Below, one piece after another: positions 8,438-16,967 of a stretch of DNA of 64,000 nt. The notes beneath the pieces were generated by a model, which saw only the letters and a list, made by a program, of their open reading frames with translations, had not been told where the DNA came from and did no database searches. The number at the start of each line of letters is the position of its first letter. The stretch's first letter is position 1. The stretch lies in the NCBI RefSeq assembly GCF_003012795.1, contig NZ_PXYH01000018.1, positions 1 through 64,000 of the forward strand, in the 5' to 3' direction. Source of the stretch: Zobellella taiwanensis (GTDB taxonomy: Bacteria; Pseudomonadota; Gammaproteobacteria; Enterobacterales; Aeromonadaceae). Made by a program: the position numbers and the translations under genes.

Positions 8438-11242
8438 TTATTCAATGGTTAAATCGTGCATCGGAAGATTGAGTTGCGCCAGCGATTTTTCAAGTTTTGC
8501 CTTGTCGCCAGCCACCACTATCACCATGTTTTCCGGCTCCAGCCAGCGCCGGGCCACGTCGGTCAGGGTAGCGGCGTCAACCTCGGACACGATTTCCTGC
8601 TGGCGATCCAGGTAGTCGGGAGAGAGCTCCATCATGGCCAGTTGCAGTAAAAACCCGGCTTTCTTGCCGAGGGTCTCGTAAGACAGGGCATCCTGCTGGG
8701 AATAGCTGCTGCGCAGATAGGCCAGTTCGGCGTCGTCCGGCCCCTCGTCGGCAAAGGTCGCCATGTCGTCGATTATGGCCCGCACGGCATCGGCGGTGGC
8801 ATCGCCGCGCACGTCGGTGGACACCACAAACACCCCCGCCTCCCGGTTACCGGTGAAATAGGAATAGGCGCCATAGGTAAAGCCCTTGTCCTCCCTCAGG
8901 TTTTGGTTGATCCGGCTGTTGAAGTTGCCGCCCAGGTTGAAGTTCATCAGGTTGGCATGGAAAAAGGGGCCGGTGGCATCCAGCGGCAGCGCCCGGCGCC
9001 CTACCCGCAGCACCGACTGCACCGCGCCGGGCAGATCGACCAGGTAAATACCGGGTTGTGCCGGTTGCGCCTGCACCGCCACCTCCGGCAGTTCGGGCGC
9101 GCTGCCCTGCCATTCGGTCAAAAAGGCAAAGGCCTGCCGTGCCGCTTGGGGTTGCAGATCGCCGGCAATAATCACATGGCCGTTTTCCGGGTGGTAATAA
9201 CGCCGGTAATAATCGCGCACCTGCTCCAGACTGAGTTCCGCGACAATAGCGGGCCGGCCGTCGTCGGGCAGCCCCATGCGGGTGTCGCCATACATCAGTT
9301 GACGAAAACCATGCTGGGCCAGCCAGGAAGGCTGTTTGCGGCTTTGGGCCATGGATTCGAGCAAACGGGCCCTGGCCTGCTCAAAATCCTGCTCGCGCAA
9401 ACCGGGGCGGAACAACAATTCTTCAACCAGCGCCAGGGTCTGGGGCAGGGTTTCGGTCAGGCTGGTCACCTCGATTAAATTGGTATAAAAACCGCTGCGC
9501 ACATTGACGCTGGCTCCCAGCCGCTCCAGCGCCTCGCTGAATTCGCCGGCGGACAGCCGCTCCGTTCCCTGGTTCATCAGGGTCGCGGTCAGGGCCGCTA
9601 TGCCCTCCTGGCCGGGGGGCTCGGCGCGCTGGCCGCCGGGCAAGGCCAGGATCACCGATACTGCGGGGATTTCATCGTTGACGGTACCCAGCAGCTGGAT
9701 GTTGTCACCCAGGGTTTCCCGCCACAGGGGGGGGACGTCAATGTGCACCGGCGCAGCCGCCTCGGGCATACGGCCGCGGTCGAAGTCATCCTCCACCTCG
9801 CGCAGGGGCAAGGCCGCCCGTGGCGGGTGCTCGGCCAATTGCCGCTCGGCGATGGCGTAATCCGGCTCTGCCGCCTGCCATTCGGGCTTGTCGGCCGGCA
9901 CCACGCTCAGCACCGCCCGGGGACGCTGTTGCAGGTAATGATGGTAGGCTCTGGTTACCGCCTCGGGGGTGGTTTGCGCCAGGCGACGCCAGGCATTGAT
10001 CGCGTAGAGAGGATCCCCGCGCAGCACCTGGCCCAGGGACAACTGCCGCGCCTTGCCCTGGGCGCCGTCGAGGCCGAGGATCAGGTCGGCACGCAGGCTG
10101 GCCACCGCTTTGTCTACATCGTCCCTGGCAATCCCCCGCTCGGCGATACCGGCGACAATGCTGTCGATGTCCTGCTTCAGGGGCGCCAGCCGCCCATCCC
10201 GGGAGGGGTTGGCATAGGCCCAGACGCTCAGGGTACAGGCCAGCTCGGCGCAATAATGACTGGCACCGGCACTGACTGCCTTGCCGGTTTCCACCAGTTG
10301 CTGGTACAGCAGCGAACTCTTGCCGCCACCCAGTACATCGGCCAGCACATCCAGCGCCGCCTCGTCCTCGTGGCCGAGGTGTACGGTCGGATAGGACAGG
10401 TACAGCATCGGCATACGGATACGCGCGTCGGGCAGGGTCTGGTGGCGGTCCTGCTCCAGCCGTGCCGGCGCCGGCTCAGCCCGGGCCACCGCCGGGCCGG
10501 CGGGGATGGAGCCAAAGTACTGCTCAACCCAGGCCAGGGCCTGCTCACTGTTGAAATCACCGGAAATCACCAGGGTAGCATTGTTGGAGCCGTACCAGCG
10601 CAGGAAAAAGGCCTTGAGATCGTTCACGTCCACCCGGTCCAGATCCTCCACATAGCCGATGGTCGGCCAGCTGTAGGGGTGCTCACGGGGATAGAGCAGT
10701 TCGTCCATGCGCTCGCCCACCAGGCCATAGGGCTGGTTATCGACCCGTTGCGCCCGCTCGTTCTTGACGGTATCTCGCTGGATCTCAAACTTGCGCTGGC
10801 TCACGGCCTCCAGCAAAAACCCCATGCGATCCGCCTCCAGCCAGAGCACCTTCTCCAGGTGGTTGGCGGGTACCGTCTGGAAGTAGTTGGTCCTGTCCTG
10901 GTTGGTAGTGCCGTTCATGGTGCCGCCGGCTTCATTGATCAGCCGAAAGTGCTCCTGATCGCCCACATGCTTGGAGCCCTGGAACATCATGTGCTCGAAG
11001 AAGTGGGCAAAGCCGGTTTGATCCGGCTCTTCTCTCGCCGAGCCCACGTGATACGTCACTTCCACATGCACCAGGGGATCGGAATGATCCGGATTCAGGA
11101 TCAGGGTCAGGCCGTTGTCCAGCCGGTACATCCGATAGGGGATCACCAGTTCATCCCCTTGCGCTTCCACCTCCTGCACCAGCACGGGCGCGGCGGTGGC
11201 CAGCAGGGGACACAACAGCAACAGCAGGGACCAGTACTTCAT
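8438..11242 (-). CDS. M16 family zinc peptidase (periplasmic, two-repeat)
   Basis: The 934-residue product begins with a cleavable signal peptide (MKYWSLLLLLCPLLATAAP) and has two peptidase M16 halves, as in pitrilysin-like proteins. The inverted zinc motif HFFEH is at residues 80-84, so the N-terminal half is catalytic; the C-terminal half lacks the motif and probably shapes the cavity. Such proteins degrade peptides in the periplasm; the substrate cannot be told from sequence. PqqL of E. coli is a relative, but I do not assign that symbol. It is followed by gshA and preceded by an MDR oxidoreductase gene on the same strand. Confidence 0.88.
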   Translation of the reverse strand: MKYWSLLLLLCPLLATAAPVLVQEVEAQGDELVIPYRMYRLDNGLTLILNPDHSDPLVHVEVTYHVGSAREEPDQTGFAHFFEHMMFQGSKHVGDQEHFRLINEAGGTMNGTTNQDRTNYFQTVPANHLEKVLWLEADRMGFLLEAVSQRKFEIQRDTVKNERAQRVDNQPYGLVGERMDELLYPREHPYSWPTIGYVEDLDRVDVNDLKAFFLRWYGSNNATLVISGDFNSEQALAWVEQYFGSIPAGPAVARAEPAPARLEQDRHQTLPDARIRMPMLYLSYPTVHLGHEDEAALDVLADVLGGGKSSLLYQQLVETGKAVSAGASHYCAELACTLSVWAYANPSRDGRLAPLKQDIDSIVAGIAERGIARDDVDKAVASLRADLILGLDGAQGKARQLSLGQVLRGDPLYAINAWRRLAQTTPEAVTRAYHHYLQQRPRAVLSVVPADKPEWQAAEPDYAIAERQLAEHPPRAALPLREVEDDFDRGRMPEAAAPVHIDVPPLWRETLGDNIQLLGTVNDEIPAVSVILALPGGQRAEPPGQEGIAALTATLMNQGTERLSAGEFSEALERLGASVNVRSGFYTNLIEVTSLTETLPQTLALVEELLFRPGLREQDFEQARARLLESMAQSRKQPSWLAQHGFRQLMYGDTRMGLPDDGRPAIVAELSLEQVRDYYRRYYHPENGHVIIAGDLQPQAARQAFAFLTEWQGSAPELPEVAVQAQPAQPGIYLVDLPGAVQSVLRVGRRALPLDATGPFFHANLMNFNLGGNFNSRINQNLREDKGFTYGAYSYFTGNREAGVFVVSTDVRGDATADAVRAIIDDMATFADEGPDDAELAYLRSSYSQQDALSYETLGKKAGFLLQLAMMELSPDYLDRQQEIVSEVDAATLTDVARRWLEPENMVIVVAGDKAKLEKSLAQLNLPMHDLTIE

Positions 11243-11269
11243 GGGGTTTCCTTATTTTTGCAGCATCAT

Positions 11270-12202
11270 TCAGCCCCGCAGCAACACCTTGCCGCGGGTA
11301 TGGCCGGTTTCAATCTGGCGGTGGGCGGCCGGGCCCTCGGCCAGTTCGAACACCCGGGAAATGTCCACCTTGAGGCGTCCATCCGCCACCATGGCAATCA
11401 GGCTGGCGAGCTGGACATTGTCGGTGCGGCGCAGCATGCCGGCCGCCCTGAGCCCCCTGGCCTCGGCAGCGGCAATCACCTGGGGCGCGGTAATGGTCGG
11501 CACCGTGATCACCCGGCCATCGGGTTTCACATGGGACAAAAGCGATTCGCCGGAAGTTCCGCCGACCAGATCGAACAACAAATCCACCGGCGCCAGTGCC
11601 GCCATCGCCGCCGGATCCCGGTAATCCAGGATTTCATCGGCACCGAGCTGGCGCAGGAAGTCGTGATTGGCACGGGAAGTCAGCGCCACCACCACGGCGC
11701 CCAGCGATTTGGCCAGTTGCACCGCCAGGTGCCCTACCCCACCGGCAGCGGCGGAAATCAGCACCCGCTCACCGGCCTTGAGGCCGCCGTGATCGGTCAG
11801 CCCCTGCCAGGCCGTGGCCCCCGCCAGGGGCAGGCCTGCCGCCATTTCGTCACTGACGCCGGCAGGCACCGGCAACAGGCTATCGGCCGCCACCACCAGT
11901 TGCTGGCTGTAGCCACCCCCGGCCACCATGCCGAAAACCCTATCCCCGGGCTGGAAAGCGGTGACCCCCGGCGCCGCCTCCGCCACCGAGCCCATCAGCT
12001 CAAACCCGGGCGACCAGGGCAGCCGGTCCTTGACCGCCTCGGCTCCCCAGCCCAGGCCGGCCCGGGTCTTGGCGTCGATGGGGTTGACCCCGGCAAAATG
12101 CATTCTGACCCGTACCTGACCCGGCTCCAGCGCCACGGCCGGCACGTCGGCCAGCTCCAGTTGATCCGCGTCACCAAAGGCCTTGATCACTAACTGCTTC
12201 AT
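11270..12202 (-). CDS. NAD(P)-dependent alcohol dehydrogenase/quinone oxidoreductase-like MDR protein
   Basis: The 310-residue protein is a medium-chain dehydrogenase of the zinc-free quinone-reductase branch. It has an N-terminal GroES-like fold (VRVRMHFAGVNPIDAK), a Rossmann domain with the nucleotide motif AAAGGVGHLAVQLAK (about 143-157) and SRANHDFLRQLGADEILDY. No structural zinc cysteine cluster is visible. The ATG at 12202 has AAGGAG seven bases upstream, better than an upstream GTG-type extension. Substrate unknown. It lies 27 bases upstream of the M16 peptidase gene and may be cotranscribed with it. Confidence 0.85.
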   Translation of the reverse strand: MKQLVIKAFGDADQLELADVPAVALEPGQVRVRMHFAGVNPIDAKTRAGLGWGAEAVKDRLPWSPGFELMGSVAEAAPGVTAFQPGDRVFGMVAGGGYSQQLVVAADSLLPVPAGVSDEMAAGLPLAGATAWQGLTDHGGLKAGERVLISAAAGGVGHLAVQLAKSLGAVVVALTSRANHDFLRQLGADEILDYRDPAAMAALAPVDLLFDLVGGTSGESLLSHVKPDGRVITVPTITAPQVIAAAEARGLRAAGMLRRTDNVQLASLIAMVADGRLKVDISRVFELAEGPAAHRQIETGHTRGKVLLRG

Positions 12203-12277
12203 CGCTTCACTCCTTGTGGGGGTTCGAAAGGGCATCCACCGGAAGATAGCACGGCTTCAACTGGCCCTGAATGATAA

Positions 12278-12339
12278 TTGGCTCGACTATGCTCTATTGA
12301 TACAGTTTGAAGAAGGATTCACCCGCGTCGTCCGACGCG
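12278..12339 (+). promoter_or_regulatory. Candidate promoter and leader hairpin of the 55-residue membrane protein gene
   Basis: TTGGCT (12278-12283), a 17-base spacer and TACAGT (12301-12306) form a fair sigma-70 promoter. The leader then holds a 7-base stem with a two-base loop (CGCGTCG 12324-12330, CGACGCG 12333-12339) ending 22 bases before the start codon. Confidence 0.4.
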
Positions 12340-12361
12340 TTCGCCATTAAGGTATGCTGCC

Positions 12362-12529
12362 ATGACCCGACTGTTCCTGCTGCCCCTGATCCCCGCCCTG
12401 TTCTGGTATCTGTTCCTGCTGTACAACCACATTCCCATCAAGCGCGGCGCCCGGGTATTTTACTGGATCATAGGCCTGGGTTGGGGCCTTGCTGCCTTCT
12501 TGAGTCTGATGATGTTCTTGACCCGGTGA
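12362..12529 (+). CDS. Small hypothetical membrane protein (55 residues)
   Basis: The frame encodes 55 residues with two predicted membrane helices (about 3-21, LFLLPLIPALFWYLFLLY, and 34-53) joined by a short basic loop HIPIKRGAR. AAGG (12350-12353) sits eight bases before the ATG. The gene is isolated between the divergent MDR gene and convergent fpr, has a candidate promoter, and is followed by an inverted repeat. I do not recognise a family. The hydrophobic, well-delimited frame with a ribosome site makes it more likely real than a chance ORF. Confidence 0.65.
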   Translation: MTRLFLLPLIPALFWYLFLLYNHIPIKRGARVFYWIIGLGWGLAAFLSLMMFLTR

Positions 12530-12540
12530 AGCCAGGCTGG

Positions 12541-12582
12541 AAGCCGGAAGATAAAGTCATTTGCGGCTCACGCTTCCGGCTT
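12541..12582. terminator. Inverted repeat between the small membrane gene and fpr
   Basis: AAGCCGGAAG (12541-12550) and CTTCCGGCTT (12573-12582) are exact inverted copies with a 22-base loop, placed between two convergent genes. There is no clear T-run on either side, so this is only a possible bidirectional terminator. Confidence 0.45.
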
Positions 12583-12587
12583 TGTGT

Positions 12588-13325
12588 TCACCAGTAATTC
12601 TCCATCAGGATCTGGCCGGGTTTGCGACGCAGGTGTTTTTCCAGCCCCCGCTCCCGGAGTTCGGCAATGGTATCCCGCACCATCTGGGGATTGCCGCACA
12701 GCATAACCCGGCTGTGCTCCGGCGTCAGCACCAGGCCGGCCCGGGCTTCCAGGCTGCCGTCGGCGATGGCATGGGTAATGCGTCCGCCCAGTGCCCCCTC
12801 GGCCGGCTCGCGGGAAACGAAAGGGACATAGCAAAAACCGGCCCGGCCCGCGGTAAGCCGTTCTATTTGCTGGCGATAACCGAGTTCATCGGCAAAACGC
12901 ACCCCGTGCACCAGCACAATCCGTTCGAAGCGCTGCCAGCACTCGCCCTCGGCCAGTATCGAGACAAAAGGCCCCACTCCGGTACCGGTGGCGATCAGCC
13001 AAAGATCCCGGCCCGGTGGCACCTCGTCGAGGGTAAGGAAACCGGCGGCGGTGCGCTGCACCAGCAGTTCGTCGCCGGGCAACAACTCCGCCAGCCGGGG
13101 TGTGAGCTGGCCTTCGGGAATGGTGACCAGGTAAAACTCCGGGTCCTGTCCCGGCGCGTTGACGTAGGAATAGGCGCGCGCCACCTTTCTGTCATCGCCC
13201 TCCAACGCCAGCTTGGTAAACTGGCCGGCCTTGAACGGCGCTACTTCGGCCTCCACCACCAGCGAAAACAGGTTCCGCGACCAGTTAGTGCGGGCCTTGA
13301 CCCGTCCCGTGATCCATTCTGCCAT
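12588..13325 (-). CDS. fpr: Ferredoxin/flavodoxin-NADP+ reductase
   Basis: Fpr passes electrons from NADPH through FAD to flavodoxin or ferredoxin, feeding iron-sulfur and radical enzymes and oxidative-stress defence. The 245-residue sequence shows the FAD motif RAYSYVNAPG (about 50), the NADP-binding stretch ATGTGVGPFVSIL (about 112), LCGNPQMV, and the C-terminal YW that stacks on the flavin in bacterial enzymes. It appears monocistronic, between the rplI terminator and the small membrane gene. Confidence 0.95.
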   Translation of the reverse strand: MAEWITGRVKARTNWSRNLFSLVVEAEVAPFKAGQFTKLALEGDDRKVARAYSYVNAPGQDPEFYLVTIPEGQLTPRLAELLPGDELLVQRTAAGFLTLDEVPPGRDLWLIATGTGVGPFVSILAEGECWQRFERIVLVHGVRFADELGYRQQIERLTAGRAGFCYVPFVSREPAEGALGGRITHAIADGSLEARAGLVLTPEHSRVMLCGNPQMVRDTIAELRERGLEKHLRRKPGQILMENYW

Positions 13326-13375
13326 CGGTTTGCCTCCGTCGGGGTTTACCTCACTTTAGCCGTATTGCGGGCAAT

Positions 13376-13404
13376 AAAAAACCCGCGGCCAGCGCGGGTT
13401 TTTT
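13376..13404 (-). terminator. Terminator of the rpsF-rpsR-rplI operon
   Basis: A nine-base stem (13379-13387 with 13393-13401) is flanked by A- and T-runs. On the minus strand it follows the rplI stop by about 20 bases. Confidence 0.9.
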
Positions 13405-13421
13405 TCAGGCAGCAGCCAGAC

Positions 13422-13871
13422 TTAGGCGGCAACCACCTGGATCTTGACGGTGGCCTTGACGTCGGCGTGCAGTTGCACACCCACTTCGTATTCGCCAACG
13501 TTGCGGATAACGCCGTCGTACAGGCGCACTTCGCTCTTGGCCACGGCCACACCGGCGGCAGTGATGGCCTCGGACACGTCGCGGGCACCGATGGAGCCGA
13601 ACAGCTTGCCTTCGTCACCGGACTTGGACGCGATAACCACGTTTTCCAGGGCAGACAGTTGGTCGGCACGGGCCTGGGCGGCAGCCAGCTGCTCGGCCAG
13701 CTTGGCTTCCAGCTCGGCGCGGCGGGCTTCAAATGTAGCCACGTTGTCCTTGGTGGCCAGCACGGCCTTGCCCTGGGGCAGCAGGTAGTTACGGGCATAG
13801 CCGGACTTGACGGTGACCTGGTCGCCCAGACCGCCCAGTTTGGCGATTTTATCAAGCAGGATAACTTGCAT
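13422..13871 (-). CDS. rplI: 50S ribosomal protein bL9
   Basis: The 149-residue protein begins [19 protein letters not shown] and has the typical bL9 N-domain ([13 protein letters not shown]), long connecting helix (about 41-75) and C-terminal domain. It binds domain V of 23S rRNA near the L1 stalk and helps keep the reading frame. Last gene of rpsF-rpsR-rplI, 40 bases after rpsR. Confidence 0.98.
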   Translation of the reverse strand: MQVILLDKIAKLGGLGDQVTVKSGYARNYLLPQGKAVLATKDNVATFEARRAELEAKLAEQLAAAQARADQLSALENVVIASKSGDEGKLFGSIGARDVSEAITAAGVAVAKSEVRLYDGVIRNVGEYEVGVQLHADVKATVKIQVVAA

Positions 13872-13911
13872 TATTACCTTTCCTCTTTACAGGTACGAGT
13901 TAGGCCGCAGC

Positions 13912-14151
<240 letters not shown>

Positions 14152-14166
14152 CTACTAAAACGTGGA

Positions 14167-14538
14167 TTACTCGGCAGCGGCTTCGGCGCGAGCATCGTCG
14201 CGGCGCGGCTGGCGCTCTTCCTTGGCCTTGGCCATTTCGGAAGGCTCGGTGATAGCCTGCTTGGTGCGCATGATCATGTTGCGCAGCACAGCGTCGTTGT
14301 AGCGGAAGTTGGTTTCCAGCTCGTCGATCACAGCCTGGTCGGCTTCAACGTTCATCAGAACGTAGTGAGCCTTGTGCAGCTTGTTGATCGGGTAAGCCAG
14401 CTGACGACGGCCCCAGTCTTCCAGACGGTGAATTTGACCACCGGAAGTGGTGATGGCGCCGGTGTAGCGCTCGATCATGCCGGGAACCTGTTCACTCTGG
14501 TCAGGGTGAACCATAAATACGATTTCGTAATGACGCAT
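14167..14538 (-). CDS. rpsF: 30S ribosomal protein bS6
   Basis: The 123-residue protein begins [25 protein letters not shown] and has the bS6 ferredoxin-like fold signature ([21 protein letters not shown]) plus a charged C-terminal tail that is modified by RimK in E. coli. First gene of rpsF-rpsR-rplI. AAGGAG precedes the ATG. In other bacteria the bS6:bS18 pair regulates this operon by binding its leader; I could not confirm such a fold here. Confidence 0.98.
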   Translation of the reverse strand: MRHYEIVFMVHPDQSEQVPGMIERYTGAITTSGGQIHRLEDWGRRQLAYPINKLHKAHYVLMNVEADQAVIDELETNFRYNDAVLRNMIMRTKQAITEPSEMAKAKEERQPRRDDARAEAAAE

Positions 14539-14673
14539 GGATTGCTCCTTACGGGTTATAGCCTCGGCGCGGGCTCAGTCACACCAGCGGAGGCAAGGAA
14601 CGTGTTATTGATGACTGATTTCAAGGCGGCGTAGTTTAAGGGATAACCAGCCGGGCGGCAAGGTATTAAATAC

Positions 14674-14774
14674 GGGGACTGGGGACTGGGGACTGGGGAC
14701 TGGGGACTGGGGACTGGGGACTGGGGACTGGGGACTGGGGACTGGGGACTGGGGACTGGGGACTGGGGACTGGG
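14674..14774 (+). repeat. Tandem heptad array (GGGGACT)14
   Basis: Fourteen perfect copies of a 7-base unit run from 14674 to 14771, followed by a partial GGG. The array lies in the 289-base non-coding gap between rpsF and the EamA transporter gene; the rest of that gap (14539-14673, upstream of rpsF) should contain the rpsF promoter but I see no convincing hexamers. With three or four G in each unit the plus strand could form successive G-quadruplexes. Confidence 0.97.
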
Positions 14775-14791
14775 CGTGTTTTACTAATCCA

Positions 14792-14819
14792 TATTCCCTA
14801 TTCCCTATTCCCTATTCCC
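14792..14819 (-). repeat. Tandem heptad array (TATTCCC)4, i.e. GGGAATA on the minus strand
   Basis: Four perfect 7-base copies lie 20 bases right of the GGGGACT array with the G-rich strand reversed, giving a head-to-head arrangement. It ends eight bases before the stop codon of the transporter gene. Confidence 0.95.
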
Positions 14820-14827
14820 CGATATGG

Positions 14828-15670
14828 TCAGCGTAACCGCCGCTGCAGTCCAATGGCCGCGATCACCACCAGCGCCCCGAGATATACATTCCAACCGGGA
14901 AACTCGCTGAACAGCACCATGCCCATAAGGGTAACGAAAACCAGCCCCGAGTATTCACTGGCGGCAATCTTGCTGGCATCGGCCATGGCGTAGGCCATGA
15001 TGCAGATGCCCTGATAAACAATGCCCAGCAGGGCGCTGCCCACCAGCAGCAACCAGACTTCCGCCGCCACCGGCTGCCAGCCGGGCAGGGCCAGGGCGAG
15101 GCTTGCGGGCAATGCCAGTGCCTGGGTCAGGAACAGGGTGGCCAGCACAGAGCGTCCCTGGGGCAGGCGGCGCACCAGCACATTGCTGGCGGCCATGGAA
15201 AAGGCGGTCAGCAGGGCCAGCCAGCCGGCCCAGTGCCATTCGGCCGGATTGAGCACCACCAGGATGCCGCCGAAACCGAGCAAACTGATCCCATAGGCGG
15301 CGGGCCTTACCTGCTCACGGCTGAGCAGGACGGCGAGGGGCAGGGTCATCAGGGGCGCGGCATAGAACACGGCGTTGGCGGTAGCCAGGGGCAGGTAAAT
15401 CAGGCTGACAAACACGCAGGCCGAGCCCATCAACAACAGATGGCCGCGCAGCAGATGGATTTTCCACTGCCCCAGCCCACGGCGGGCCGGGGGCAAGCGC
15501 CACCAGAACGGCAGCAGCAGCAAGGAGGTCAGCAGAAAACGCAAGAACACATACTGGTAGGGGTTGGTGCCGGTCTGGCCAAGCAGTTTGACCAGGACAT
15601 CGCCAAAGGAAATCATCAGGTTGCCGAGCACCAGCAGCAATATCGCCAGCAACTGGCCATCGGCGGCCAT
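14828..15670 (-). CDS. DMT superfamily transporter (EamA family)
   Basis: The 280-residue protein has about ten membrane helices in two EamA repeats (first [16 protein letters not shown], second beginning [14 protein letters not shown]-like around residue 140), the layout of drug/metabolite exporters. The substrate is unknown. I chose the ATG at 15670 because TAAGGG, overlapping the elaA stop codon, is a good ribosome site; a start at 15691 (seven residues longer) would overlap elaA. The pair is probably cotranscribed. Confidence 0.85.
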   Translation of the reverse strand: MAADGQLLAILLLVLGNLMISFGDVLVKLLGQTGTNPYQYVFLRFLLTSLLLLPFWWRLPPARRGLGQWKIHLLRGHLLLMGSACVFVSLIYLPLATANAVFYAAPLMTLPLAVLLSREQVRPAAYGISLLGFGGILVVLNPAEWHWAGWLALLTAFSMAASNVLVRRLPQGRSVLATLFLTQALALPASLALALPGWQPVAAEVWLLLVGSALLGIVYQGICIMAYAMADASKIAASEYSGLVFVTLMGMVLFSEFPGWNVYLGALVVIAAIGLQRRLR

Positions 15671-15678
15671 GCGCGCCC

Positions 15679-16137
15679 TTATGCGCTGCATGCAAACATC
15701 ATCCGGCGATGGGGAATACCGTCTTCCAGGTACTCCTCCCCCACTGGTACAAAGCCCAGGGAAGCATAAAAGTCCAGCACATAAACCTGGGCACCCAGCC
15801 ACAGCGGCTGGCCGGGCCAAAGCCGCCCGGCCTCGGCCATGGCACGACGCATCAGGGACCGGGCCAGGCCACGGCCGCGCTGTGCAGGCGCCACCATCAC
15901 CCGCCCAATCCATACCTGGTCGGGGGCCAGCACTCCGGGACCCAGCAGGCGGGCACCGGCCAGCAACTGCTCTCCCTGCCACAGGTTGAGATGGCGAACC
16001 TGCGGATGCAGATCAAGGCCATCCAGATCCTGGTAGGCGCAATCCTGCTCCACCACAAACACGGCCGAACGCAGTGCCAGCATCCGGTAAAGCCGGGCGG
16101 CCCCCAGTTCATCAAAACGGCTCAGTTGCCACTCCAT
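15679..16137 (-). CDS. elaA: GNAT family N-acetyltransferase, ElaA-like
   Basis: The 152-residue product closely follows E. coli ElaA: LRSAVFVVEQDCAYQDLDG near residue 22, the acetyl-CoA loop RGRGLARSLM (about 89-98) and FYASLGFVPVGEEYLEDGIPH near the C-terminus. ElaA is a GNAT acetyltransferase whose physiological substrate is not established. It lies between rlmB (14-base gap) and the EamA transporter on the same strand. Confidence 0.9.
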   Translation of the reverse strand: MEWQLSRFDELGAARLYRMLALRSAVFVVEQDCAYQDLDGLDLHPQVRHLNLWQGEQLLAGARLLGPGVLAPDQVWIGRVMVAPAQRGRGLARSLMRRAMAEAGRLWPGQPLWLGAQVYVLDFYASLGFVPVGEEYLEDGIPHRRMMFACSA

Positions 16138-16150
16138 TGCCTACCCCGGT

Positions 16151-16888
16151 CTATTGGCCACGCTGGCGCACCATTTCGAACAGACAAATGCCGGTGGCCA
16201 CCGATACGTTCAGGCTGGACACCGACCCGGCCATGGGGATACTCACCAGCTCGTCGCAGTGCTCCCGGGTCAGCCGGCGCATGCCCTTGCCCTCGGCGCC
16301 CATCACCAGCGCCAGCGGTCCGGTCAGTTTGGCCTGGTACAGGCTGTGATCCGCCTCGCCGGCGGTGCCCACCACCCAGACACCCTTGTCCTGCAGGCTG
16401 CGCAGGGTACGGGACAGATTGGTCACCTGGAACAGCGGCACCACCTCGGCGGCGCCGCAGGCCACCTTGCGCGCCACCGGTGTCAGGCCGGCGGACTTGT
16501 CCCTGGGCACGATGACGCCGTGCACCCCGGCGGCATCGGCGGTGCGCAGGCAGGCGCCCAGGTTGTGGGGATCGGTGACGCCGTCCAGCACCAGCAGCAA
16601 GGGCGCGGTCAGGCTGCCCAGCAGGGCGTCAAGATCCGCCTCGTTCAGGGCTGGCTGAGCCTTGACCCGGGCCACCACCCCCTGGTGTTGATGGCCGTCC
16701 GCCTTGCCGTCCAGAGTCTGGCGGCCGGCAAACTGGACCTTGACCCCCGCCGCCTGCAACCGGCCTTGCAGCCCCTGCAGGCGGGCATCGTCCCGGCCTT
16801 TCAGCAGCCAGACTTCGAGGATATGCTCAGGATGGGATTCGAGGACGGCATCCAGGGCGTGGATGCCGAAAATCAGTTCACTACTCAT
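16151..16888 (-). CDS. rlmB: 23S rRNA (guanosine(2251)-2'-O)-methyltransferase RlmB
   Basis: RlmB is a SPOUT-class enzyme that methylates the ribose of G2251 in the peptidyl-transferase P loop. The 245-residue length is typical; the start reads [17 protein letters not shown], and SpoU motifs are visible: [21 protein letters not shown] (about 109-129), [14 protein letters not shown] and the knot strand [24 protein letters not shown]. It follows rnr as in E. coli, with a 79-base gap holding G-rich heptads. Confidence 0.97.
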   Translation of the reverse strand: MSSELIFGIHALDAVLESHPEHILEVWLLKGRDDARLQGLQGRLQAAGVKVQFAGRQTLDGKADGHQHQGVVARVKAQPALNEADLDALLGSLTAPLLLVLDGVTDPHNLGACLRTADAAGVHGVIVPRDKSAGLTPVARKVACGAAEVVPLFQVTNLSRTLRSLQDKGVWVVGTAGEADHSLYQAKLTGPLALVMGAEGKGMRRLTREHCDELVSIPMAGSVSSLNVSVATGICLFEMVRQRGQ

Positions 16889-16899
16889 TGTGTTATCTC

Positions 16900-16959
16900 G
16901 GGGATGGGGGGATTGAAGACCGGACCGGGGTTAATCCCCCGTCCCCGGTCCCCACTCCC
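16900..16959 (-). repeat. G-rich heptad element between rnr and rlmB
   Basis: On the minus strand 16932-16959 reads as four consecutive in-register 7-base units, each starting GGG and three of them GGGA. To the left the plus strand has G-runs (16900-16911). It is the same head-to-head design as at 14674-14819 but with degenerate units, and it fills almost the whole rnr-rlmB gap. Confidence 0.75.
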
Positions 16960-16967
16960 TGACGTGG

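Noticed and set aside
9743-12193. Plus-strand ORF of 816 codons across the M16 peptidase and MDR genes
   Set aside because: Spans two real minus-strand genes in antisense; no domain or ribosome site.
14674-14774. CRISPR-like array
   Set aside because: Units are 7 bases with no spacers; it is a simple tandem repeat.
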